From Veillonella nakazawae (GTDB taxonomy: Bacteria > Bacillota > Negativicutes > Veillonellales > Veillonellaceae), in assembly GCF_013393365.1 (NCBI RefSeq), contig NZ_AP022321.1, positions 1,291,001 to 1,355,000 of the forward strand: a stretch of DNA of 64,000 nt, given 5' to 3'. The notes below the pieces were generated by a model that saw only the letters and a program-made list of their open reading frames with translations, made no database searches and was not told where the DNA came from. The translations under genes and the position numbers were made by a program. Shown here in pieces: positions 17,446 through 24,386 of this stretch (positions are counted from its first letter, which is position 1; each line of letters opens with the position of its first letter).

Positions 17446-18855
17446 TTAACCTAATGCTACAGGAATACTGCCATCAATGCCAGCTTGTTCTAGCTCGGCT
17501 TGAATCATAATAGCGCATTCAATACGTTTCTTTTGTAAGCGGCAGCCAAATTCATAAGGTGTTTCTAAATCGCCACCTAATGTAATGTTGTTAGCATGAC
17601 AGCCACCAGAACAGAAGAATTTCGCCCAACATTCAGCACAAGTTGGTTTAGAGAATACATGTGTATTACGGAAATCTTTAGGAATTTCTGTATTTTGTAA
17701 ACCATCATACACATTGCCAAGCACATATCCATCTTTACCTACGAATTGATGACATGGGTAAATATCGCCATTTGGTACGACTGCCATATATTCATGACCT
17801 GCCCCACAACCACGAAGGCGTTTAGCCATACATGGACCGCGATACAAATCCATACGGAAGTGGAAGAAGTTAAACTTCTCGCCCCAACCATCTAATTGAC
17901 GTTGTAAATAAATATCTGCTAATTTTTCATATTCTTTTTCCAATACAGGCCAATCCTCTTCGCGAAGAACATAGTCCCCCTCTTCACCTACTACAGGCTC
18001 CATGGATAAATGTTCGAAGCCAAGATCAGACATAGCCATAACGTCTTTTGTAAAGTCTAAGTTTTTATGTGTATACGTACCACGTACGTAGTATTCAAGA
18101 CCATGGCGTTGTTTTACCGCATTGATAAGGTTTTTAGCAATATATTTATAAGATTCCGCACCACTACCAGCTACAGGACGCATCGCATTATGTACAGATT
18201 CACGACCATCCAAAGATAATACAAGGCTCATCTTATGTTCGTTTACATAGTCGATTTTATCTTGTGTTAACAGCATGCCATTTGTAGTCAATGTAAGCTT
18301 GAAAATCTTATTGTGCTTTTCTTGAATGGATTCAATATATTCAACTGTTTGTTTAACAACATCCCAGTTCAATAAAGGTTCTCCACCAAAGAAGTCTATT
18401 TCACAATGTTGACGAGGGCCGCTCATTTTAATGAGGAAGTCCACTGCACGCTTCGCCACATCAAAACTCATTAATTCACGTTTTACACCGCCGTAATCAC
18501 CTTGGCTGGCAAAACAGTATTTACATGCTAAATTACAATCATGAGCAATATTTAAGCATAATGCCTTAACAATAGGTTTTTCACCTACTACAAGTTTAAA
18601 CTCTGTACTCATCGGAGCAAACAATTGCTCTGCTTTAATGAGCTCATCTAACTCATCCATAATCTCATCAAGTTCTACGGCATCTTCCTTAGCATCTAAT
18701 GCAGCATGTACTGCATCGCGATTAGTGCCATCATATATGTCAAGAACTCTATCAATGAGTTCGTCGATAACGTGAATAATACCACTATTAACATCTAAGC
18801 AGTAATAGTTATCCTTCATCCGAAACTTATGGATCATTGGTTTTAATTCTAACAT
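17446..18855 (-). CDS. scfB: SCIFF peptide maturase (radical SAM/SPASM thioether-forming enzyme)
   Basis: A 469-residue radical SAM protein. The cluster motif CNLACKYC (C107, C111, C114 counting from this start) binds the SAM [4Fe-4S]. GGEPLLNWD follows. The C-terminal SPASM region has CGAGHEYMAVVPNGDIYPCHQF and a CAECWAKFFCSGGC block for two auxiliary clusters. The N-terminal 80 residues match the peptide-binding (RRE-like) part of SCIFF maturases. An in-frame extension to 18921 lacks a ribosome site, while 18855 (MLELKPMIHKF) has GGAGG four bases upstream. It would form Cys-to-residue thioether bonds on the SCIFF precursor encoded immediately upstream. hypF follows in the same direction. 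Confidence 0.95.
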   Translation of the reverse strand: MLELKPMIHKFRMKDNYYCLDVNSGIIHVIDELIDRVLDIYDGTNRDAVHAALDAKEDAVELDEIMDELDELIKAEQLFAPMSTEFKLVVGEKPIVKALCLNIAHDCNLACKYCFASQGDYGGVKRELMSFDVAKRAVDFLIKMSGPRQHCEIDFFGGEPLLNWDVVKQTVEYIESIQEKHNKIFKLTLTTNGMLLTQDKIDYVNEHKMSLVLSLDGRESVHNAMRPVAGSGAESYKYIAKNLINAVKQRHGLEYYVRGTYTHKNLDFTKDVMAMSDLGFEHLSMEPVVGEEGDYVLREEDWPVLEKEYEKLADIYLQRQLDGWGEKFNFFHFRMDLYRGPCMAKRLRGCGAGHEYMAVVPNGDIYPCHQFVGKDGYVLGNVYDGLQNTEIPKDFRNTHVFSKPTCAECWAKFFCSGGCHANNITLGGDLETPYEFGCRLQKKRIECAIMIQAELEQAGIDGSIPVALG

Positions 18856-18990
18856 GGTACCTCCAATTAATATGTATGGTAAAAGTTCTACTATATAGAA
18901 CTTTCTAGATAATTGTACCACATTTCCATGCTAAACGTTATGAAAAGAGTCATAAAGATATACCATACAAAGTATGTATTATACACATAA

Positions 18991-19015
18991 ATAAAAAAGG
19001 CCCGCTAAGCGAGCC
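18991..19015 (-). terminator. Terminator downstream of the SCIFF precursor gene
   Basis: On the minus strand GGCTCGC, loop TTA and GCGGGCC form a seven-base-pair GC-rich stem directly followed by TTTTTTATTT. It lies seven bases after the precursor stop, before the maturase gene, so the short peptide mRNA would be made in excess over the maturase mRNA. Confidence 0.88.
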
Positions 19016-19021
19016 TCTTTA

Positions 19022-19165
19022 TTATTTTTGTTTGCAAACTTGGTTACCAACTGTGCAGCTTGTTTTGCAAGCAGATTGGCAAGATGTTTGACATTCCCCA
19101 CAACCGCCAGTTTTAGCAGTTTTTTGCAAGGATTCAGTGTTGATAGTACGAATACGTTTAGCCAT
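19022..19165 (-). CDS. scfA: SCIFF precursor peptide (six cysteines in about 45 residues)
   Basis: A 47-residue peptide beginning MAKRIRTINTESLQKTAK, with cysteines at 22, 25, 29, 33, 37 and 44 and ending in VCKQK. This is the SCIFF pattern: a conserved leader-like N-terminus and six cysteines in the C-terminal half, to be linked by thioether bridges to other residues. The start at 19165 has a strong GAGGAGG site. Its own promoter lies just upstream (19200-19229) and a terminator just after it. The partner maturase gene is 167 bases downstream. The product's biological activity is not known from the sequence; in some clostridia such ranthipeptides have been linked to population-density signalling. 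Confidence 0.93.
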   Translation of the reverse strand: MAKRIRTINTESLQKTAKTGGCGECQTSCQSACKTSCTVGNQVCKQK

Positions 19166-19199
19166 GGTTATCCTCCTCAATACTTATCGAATGATATTT

Positions 19200-19229
19200 A
19201 TTTTATCATATTTATGAAAAGCCTGTAAA
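19200..19229 (-). promoter_or_regulatory. Predicted promoter of the SCIFF precursor gene
   Basis: On the minus strand TTTACA (19229-19224) and TAAAAT (19205-19200) are 18 bases apart, with a start region of about 35 bases before the ATG. It lies in the 67-base gap between the S-component gene and the precursor gene. Confidence 0.6.
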
Positions 19230-19232
19230 ATA

Positions 19233-20021
19233 CTATTTAGTTATGTTTTCTTCTACAGATTTGATTTTATTAACTTCTGTAGTTTTATTTTCATCCGCTC
19301 CTACTGTTGTTGCAGCGCTTGTAACAGCATCAGTTTTTTCTTTCTTAGGAGTATCCTTACGCAATACCTTACGTAATGCCAATGCAACTGGTGTCACGAT
19401 AACAGCAGCAAACACTGCTTCTGGAATACCATGTGTAACAGATAAGAATACAATAGAACCTAATACTTGATCTGGGCTAAGATTCATTTTAACAGCAAAC
19501 ATATCTGCGTAAAGCAAGAAGATAAGTCCCATAACCATAATTGTATGGAATACAGTACCCATAAATGCAGATACAAGAATGCGTGGACCTTGAGGTGCTT
19601 TCCACAATAATAAGTATACTAAATATGCTAATACAGGGAAAAGTATACGTGGTAACACAGAAATGATTGGATTAATAAATAGTGGAGATAAAATATTAGG
19701 TGCTGTAATATTTTGCCACAAGCTATAGCAACCAAAGATGAAGCCTACAAAAGCACCCACTTTAGGTCCCTCTACGATAGCACCAATAAGTGTGGGTACA
19801 TGCAACGTAGTTACATTAAGAGGGCCTAATGGAATAATACCATAGCCAGATACACCTAATGCAATAGTAATCCCCGCTAATAGACCAATAATTGTTAATT
19901 CGCGAATCGTAATGCCACTCTTCTTCTTTTTTGGCTCTTTACGTTCAACTTGCTTCAGTTTTTCATTGTCTTGGATTGATACAGTTGAGTTATCATCCAC
20001 TGGACGTTCATTGTTGTTCAT
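19233..20021 (-). CDS. ECF-type S component (substrate unknown) with charged tails
   Basis: A 262-residue membrane protein. A hydrophobic core of about 180 residues (ITIRELTIIGLLAGITIALGV... to ...ALRKVLRK) has five or six membrane segments and the S-component look (LHVPTLIGAIVEGPKVGAFVGFIFG; SVTHGIPEAVFAAVIVTPVALAL). Unusually, it carries about 38 Lys/Glu-rich residues before and about 45 after the core. The substrate-binding subunit captures a vitamin or similar molecule and shares a general energising module encoded elsewhere. Substrate cannot be assigned. It is 49 bases after a gene of unknown function (20071-20913), so the three genes at 19233-21310 probably form one operon. Confidence 0.8.
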   Translation of the reverse strand: MNNNERPVDDNSTVSIQDNEKLKQVERKEPKKKKSGITIRELTIIGLLAGITIALGVSGYGIIPLGPLNVTTLHVPTLIGAIVEGPKVGAFVGFIFGCYSLWQNITAPNILSPLFINPIISVLPRILFPVLAYLVYLLLWKAPQGPRILVSAFMGTVFHTIMVMGLIFLLYADMFAVKMNLSPDQVLGSIVFLSVTHGIPEAVFAAVIVTPVALALRKVLRKDTPKKEKTDAVTSAATTVGADENKTTEVNKIKSVEENITK

Positions 20022-20070
20022 AGATCCTCCTTCGTTCTCATTCCTTACGGATATAAGTCGAAACTAGAAA

Positions 20071-20913
20071 TTAAATACGTTCACGGCGTCGTGAAATAAT
20101 ACCACGCTCTACCAATGCACCTATAATCACTGCTACACCTGTCACACCAGCTTCTAACAAAGTTGGGGTAACAAACACTAGTGGATTACCTTGATACGTT
20201 GGAAAAACGGTGGGAACTAAAGATAAAACAAACTCTGGAATATAACCACCATATAAAATATGGGCATTCATAGCGAGCCATAAACCAGCAGTTAAAACAA
20301 TACGAAATAATCGTATACCTTTATAGGCTAATTCTCTTGGGTATAAATAGAATACGAATACCAATAAGGATATAAGTAATGACACCAATTCTGCAAAGAG
20401 TATATTTACATTCATAGATGACGCATACATGAAATAAACCATTGGATCTTGTAGATCAATATAGAGGAGTGAACCAATATATAAGAATGGAATTGGAATA
20501 GTATATCCAATTATATCGAGTGCTTCATCTACCATTCCCCATCGATGATTTCGATTGAAAAACTTAGTAGCTAGCAACCCACAAAGTTCAATAAGTACTT
20601 GAACTATAAAATACACCACGAAAAGAAGCAACGCTGTTACAATTCTACTATCTGCAGTAAAGCTAAAGGGCGTATGAAGAAATGAAAATACTGTCCACCA
20701 AGCCCAACTATACGTATGATATCCCATACTCAATGGTAAATCGTCATTAAATTTAGCATTCTTAAGTCTTCGTACCATAAGAGGTATTACGAGGGACAAC
20801 ACGGGGAATACTAAGATTGGTAAAGCTAGCGCTCCACTCAAAGAAAGAACTGTTGTTACAGCACTTACAAATAATGCACAGACAACGGTGAATAACCAGA
20901 AATTCTTATTCAT
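20071..20913 (-). CDS. Unrecognised multi-span membrane protein, larger partner
   Basis: A 280-residue protein with about eight hydrophobic segments and few charged loops; the longest loop has an FFNRNHRWGMVDEALD motif, and the C-terminus is ERGIISRRRERI. I recognise no family. Its N-terminal 120 residues look related to the 134-residue protein encoded just upstream: LSLVIPLMVRRLKNAKFNDDLP compares with LSLIMPWAYLSFKSSTFGDG, and both are followed by SxxY and an SW pair. The upstream gene overlaps its start by eight bases. An operon with the S component is likely, so a transport or membrane-assembly role is possible but not shown. Confidence 0.75.
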   Translation of the reverse strand: MNKNFWLFTVVCALFVSAVTTVLSLSGALALPILVFPVLSLVIPLMVRRLKNAKFNDDLPLSMGYHTYSWAWWTVFSFLHTPFSFTADSRIVTALLLFVVYFIVQVLIELCGLLATKFFNRNHRWGMVDEALDIIGYTIPIPFLYIGSLLYIDLQDPMVYFMYASSMNVNILFAELVSLLISLLVFVFYLYPRELAYKGIRLFRIVLTAGLWLAMNAHILYGGYIPEFVLSLVPTVFPTYQGNPLVFVTPTLLEAGVTGVAVIIGALVERGIISRRRERI

Positions 20914-21310
20914 TACGGCCTCCTACTAAACGAGTAAGACCATATGCCAAAAGCAAGCTAATAGTAACACCAATATACATAGCTACTAAAAAAGCTACAT
21001 CTCGGCCAGCTGTAGGCCAGCTCCATAGCATCGATAAATCTACACCGAGAAAAATACCTTTATAGCTAATGCCGTGGATTATAATCCAACTTACAACATA
21101 AGCAATACGGCTAATCGATTTTCCATCTCCAAAGGTACTACTTTTAAACGATAAATATGCCCAAGGCATTATTAGTGATAAAAGTAAATACCATACAAGT
21201 GCTACGGTAGCACTTGATCCATTATGAATCATATATGCAATAATAGGAATTACTACGATAAATAGATTCAAATAAACGGATCTTTTACAAATATCCATTA
21301 ATGTGTTCAT
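20906..21310 (-). CDS. Unrecognised small membrane protein, shorter partner
   Basis: A 134-residue protein with four predicted membrane segments, ending in a short positively charged tail (GLTRLVGGRNE). It resembles the N-terminal half of the 280-residue protein encoded next (shared LSLxxP, K-S/N-A/S-x-F-x-D and SW motifs at matching positions). The start is preceded by a GGAG site. It is first in the presumed three-gene operon, 115 bases upstream of which lies the terminator-bounded P-type ATPase gene on the same strand. No function can be given. Confidence 0.72.
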   Translation of the reverse strand: MNTLMDICKRSVYLNLFIVVIPIIAYMIHNGSSATVALVWYLLLSLIMPWAYLSFKSSTFGDGKSISRIAYVVSWIIIHGISYKGIFLGVDLSMLWSWPTAGRDVAFLVAMYIGVTISLLLAYGLTRLVGGRNE

Positions 21311-21381
21311 ATAGATCTCCTATGATATGTAATCTCTTTGTATTTTACAATAATCATAGATAAATGTCATCAAAAAAGAAA

Positions 21382-21420
21382 AACCTCCATACAGGTAAAT
21401 GAATACCTTATATAGAGGTT
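21382..21420 (-). terminator. Terminator downstream of the P-type ATPase gene
   Basis: On the minus strand AACCTC (pairing with GAGGTT) plus an inner TACCT/AGGTA stem make an extended hairpin, followed by TTTTTCTTTTTT. It ends the metal-ATPase operon five bases after the stop codon. Confidence 0.82.
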
Positions 21421-21425
21421 CTTAA

Positions 21426-23564
21426 TTAAGCTACTACAGAGTCAGCTGTTACATCAATTGTAGGAACAGTTTCCTTTTGTTCTTCTTTCTTCAACAATGG
21501 AGTCATGCTTTCTAAGCCGATACCCAATGTGAATAGATTATGCAACCATGCTGTTTGGCTTGGCGGCATAATACCGAGTACGCCACCACCTACAAGAGCA
21601 CCGTTGAAACCAACGATACCATTGTAATTTGCTTTGATGCGTTTCATCAATGCCATAGAAATGCGGCGTAAATCTACAAGAGCTTGTAGATGGTCGGAAG
21701 AAATAGTAACATTTGCAATTTTTTGAGCAATTGGAGCGCCTTCATTCATAGCGATACCAACATGTGCTTCAGAAATTGCTGGGGAATCGTTAATACCATC
21801 CCCTACCATCATAACAGTATAGCCTTCAGCTTTTGCTTGTTTTACATAAGCCGCTTTATCTTCTGGCAATACTTCAGCATGCAATTCATCGATGCCGAGT
21901 TCGTCAGCTACACGTTGTGCATTACGTTTGGAGTCGCCAGTCATCATGACAACCTTTTTAATACCCAAAGTGTGTAAATCAGCTATAACTTGTTTTGCTT
22001 CCTCACGAACAGGGTCTTTAATACAAATAACCGCTGCTAGTGTACCTCCAATAGCGAGGTAAATATGGGAAGATGAATTTGGTAAATTATTGAACTTTTC
22101 TTGTTCATCTGCAGGAATTTTTGTCTTTTCATCATCAAAGATGTAGTGAGCACTACCAATGCGTACACGGTAGCGACCGACTTTAGATGCAATACCATGA
22201 GCTACAACGTATTCTACGTCGGAGTGCATTTCCTTGTGAGGCAAGTCATGATCCTTAGCAGCGCGTACAATTGCTTTTGCCATGGAGTGAGGGAAATGTT
22301 CCTCAATACATGCAGCTAATTTCAACATTTCATCTGCATCATGACCGTTGAACGGGATGATTTGTTCAAACTCAGGTTCTGCTTTTGTAAGAGTACCAGT
22401 TTTATCGAACACAATCATATCTGCTTGTGCAATTTGTTCTAAGAACTTACCACCTTTAACAGTGATACCGCGTTTAGATGCTTCTTGCATAGCGGAAAGT
22501 ACTGCTAATGGAATGGATAATTTTAGAGCACAAGAGAAGTCAACCATTACGAAAGACAATGCTTTCATTACATTACGAGTCAACAAGTATGTTAAACCAG
22601 CACCAATAAAGCTTATTGGAACTAATTTATCAGCCATGCGGTATGCTTGTTGTTCCATACCGGATTTCATTTGTTCAGACTCTTCAATGAGGTTAACGAT
22701 TTTTTCGTAACGAGATGTTTTGGATGTGCTACGTACTTCTACAATAGCTTTACCGTCTTCAACAACAGTACCTGCATATACAGAACTGTCTTGATCGCGA
22801 CGAACCGCTTCTGGTTCACCAGTCATGGAGCTTTCATTAACAAGAACAACACCATCGATAACGACGCCATCCAATGGAATCACTTCGCCTTGGCGAATAA
22901 TGATTTTATCACCTGCCACAACTTCGTTAACTGGCTTGCTCACTTCAATGTCATCAACTAAAACCCATACTTTATCTACGTTCAAGGACATGCTTTGAGC
23001 GAGATTTAATACGGATTTACGGTGAGTCCATTCTTCTAAGATATCACCAATACCTAATAGGTACATAACAGCGCCAGCTGTAGGGTAATCCTTTTGAAGT
23101 AATGCAGCACCAATAGCTACACCATCAAGTACTTCGACAGTTAACTTACGTTGCCACAATGTTTTAATCGCTTTACCGATAAATTTAATACCGTCAAACC
23201 AAGCCCATGCAGCTGCAATCGGTGCAGGAAGCACTGCTTTTTTACCTAAGTAAAGTGCAGTACGGTTGATCATCATTTCACGGTATTTTTTATTTACCAA
23301 GCGAGGAGAATATTCGTTTAAAGCAGGAGCTTCAGACAAATCTAAATCGCGTAGAGCTAACACTGCATCACGCACAGAATCAGAATCGCCATTATGTTTA
23401 ATGGCGATTTGACTGCTACGAGTGTAGAAGGTTACATCTACAATTGCATCATTAAGGAGTAATGTATCCTCTACATAAGCTGCTTCAGCCTCTGTAAAGC
23501 GATGACCAGTTACCTTAACATGCAAGCGATTTCTGAGTTTTCGTACAACAGAAAATTGTAACAT
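21426..23564 (-). CDS. P1B-type metal-translocating ATPase with atypical membrane motif
   Basis: A 712-residue P-type ATPase. Residues 1-75 look like a ferredoxin-fold metal-associated domain but without a CxxC. Then come the actuator NESSMTGEP (about 244-252), the phosphorylation site DKTGTLT (387-393) and VGDGINDSPAI. The intramembrane motif, usually CPC or SPC in P1B ATPases, reads DFSCALKL (FSC at about 343-345), so the normally invariant proline is replaced by serine; the HP motif also reads PHSMA rather than HPLA. Metal is therefore not predictable; the neighbours (a DUF6110-like protein, a FeoB-associated protein and FeoAB) suggest iron or manganese. It starts 17 bases after the DUF6110-like gene. 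Confidence 0.88.
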   Translation of the reverse strand: MLQFSVVRKLRNRLHVKVTGHRFTEAEAAYVEDTLLLNDAIVDVTFYTRSSQIAIKHNGDSDSVRDAVLALRDLDLSEAPALNEYSPRLVNKKYREMMINRTALYLGKKAVLPAPIAAAWAWFDGIKFIGKAIKTLWQRKLTVEVLDGVAIGAALLQKDYPTAGAVMYLLGIGDILEEWTHRKSVLNLAQSMSLNVDKVWVLVDDIEVSKPVNEVVAGDKIIIRQGEVIPLDGVVIDGVVLVNESSMTGEPEAVRRDQDSSVYAGTVVEDGKAIVEVRSTSKTSRYEKIVNLIEESEQMKSGMEQQAYRMADKLVPISFIGAGLTYLLTRNVMKALSFVMVDFSCALKLSIPLAVLSAMQEASKRGITVKGGKFLEQIAQADMIVFDKTGTLTKAEPEFEQIIPFNGHDADEMLKLAACIEEHFPHSMAKAIVRAAKDHDLPHKEMHSDVEYVVAHGIASKVGRYRVRIGSAHYIFDDEKTKIPADEQEKFNNLPNSSSHIYLAIGGTLAAVICIKDPVREEAKQVIADLHTLGIKKVVMMTGDSKRNAQRVADELGIDELHAEVLPEDKAAYVKQAKAEGYTVMMVGDGINDSPAISEAHVGIAMNEGAPIAQKIANVTISSDHLQALVDLRRISMALMKRIKANYNGIVGFNGALVGGGVLGIMPPSQTAWLHNLFTLGIGLESMTPLLKKEEQKETVPTIDVTADSVVA

Positions 23565-23580
23565 ATCTGCAATCCTCTAA

Positions 23581-23841
23581 TTATTTGTTTTCTTCAAAGA
23601 TTTCTTCGTTGCGTGCTTCGTTGATTTCTTGAGCTTCTGCCAATACATCAGATGCGGATGCTTGTACTTTTTCAGCTGTTTCTAATACAGTTTCTTTAGC
23701 GCGAAGACCAGCTGCTACGATACCAGCATATACTTTTTTTGCGTCTTTGGAAGTTAACACTTTAAGACCTACAGTACCCAATGCAAGACCTGCTGCGAAT
23801 AAGTTAGCGTTTTTAAGATTGTTTTGGTTGAAGTTGAACAT
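23581..23841 (-). CDS. DUF6110-like protein, partner of the metal ATPase
   Basis: An 86-residue protein beginning MFNFNQNNLKNANLFAAGLALGTVGLKVLTSKDAKKVYAG, with a hydrophobic helix followed by an amphipathic helix with AEKVQASASDVLAEAQEINEARNEE. The SKDAKKVY and EINEARNE blocks match DUF6110 proteins, commonly encoded just before P1B-type ATPases. The start at 23841 has an AAAGGG site; a longer frame to 23925 has no such site. Function is unknown; a role as an accessory of the ATPase is inference from gene pairing. Confidence 0.78.
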   Translation of the reverse strand: MFNFNQNNLKNANLFAAGLALGTVGLKVLTSKDAKKVYAGIVAAGLRAKETVLETAEKVQASASDVLAEAQEINEARNEEIFEENK

Positions 23842-23948
23842 GATAATATCCCTTTCTACTAATAAATATATAAAAAATTTACTTACTATATTTGAAAAGA
23901 GGAGCCCATTATAGAGACCCCTCATTCAAATTCAGAATTCGTATTAGC

Positions 23949-24155
23949 TTACTTAGCGGTACGTTTAATGCCTAGTGCTTTATTGGAACCATCACAGCTG
24001 CAGCTACCACCGCAACCAGAAGATTTTTTAGAGCCAGACTTGGAGCCACCGCTACCACAGCCGCAGCCACCTTTACCAGACACTTGTTTATAAATTTTTG
24101 TACCAAGATAAGCCAATGCTAATATCACTATGAGTCCTATAATTAGGTTATCCAT
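23949..24155 (-). CDS. FeoB-associated Cys-rich membrane protein
   Basis: A 68-residue protein with one N-terminal membrane helix (MDNLIIGLIVILALAYLGTKIY) and a Gly/Ser/Cys-rich tail carrying CGCG and CGGSCSCDG clusters. This is the FeoB-associated Cys-rich protein family, thought to bind metal near the FeoB iron channel. The true start is 24155 with AAGGA upstream; a longer in-frame start exists at 24185. It begins a transcript running into the DUF6110-like gene and the ATPase, with a Fur-like inverted repeat in its promoter region. Confidence 0.9.
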   Translation of the reverse strand: MDNLIIGLIVILALAYLGTKIYKQVSGKGGCGCGSGGSKSGSKKSSGCGGSCSCDGSNKALGIKRTAK

Positions 24156-24250
24156 TATAATTCCTTCTTTCTCAATATCCACCAAATTTTCATAAATTGA
24201 TATATGATAAATGAGTTAAAAGCAATATATTTGGATATTTCCCTTTTCTC

Positions 24251-24285
24251 ATTATCATTTAACCATAAATAATGATAATTGGCAA
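24251..24285 (-). promoter_or_regulatory. Fur-like inverted repeat overlapping a promoter
   Basis: ATTATCATT (24251-24259) and AATGATAAT (24271-24279) form a perfect nine-base inverted repeat with eleven bases between, using the Fur/DtxR-type half-site. It lies inside a candidate minus-strand promoter (TTGCCA at 24285-24280 and TTAAAT at 24262-24257, 17 bases apart) upstream of the FeoB-associated Cys-rich gene. Iron control of this promoter is plausible. Confidence 0.65.
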
Positions 24286-24386
24286 GATTTTTTTTAAATT
24301 TTTCTATAATTAAATCACATTATGTCAATACAATTTAGTTCTAGGTATCTAAGGAATGTAAACCATAGTGATTAGCTACGCTTTAA

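Noticed and set aside
22348..22710. Plus-strand frame of 120 residues opposite the metal ATPase
   Set aside because: Overlaps the ATPase coding strand, with no domain or ribosome-site support.
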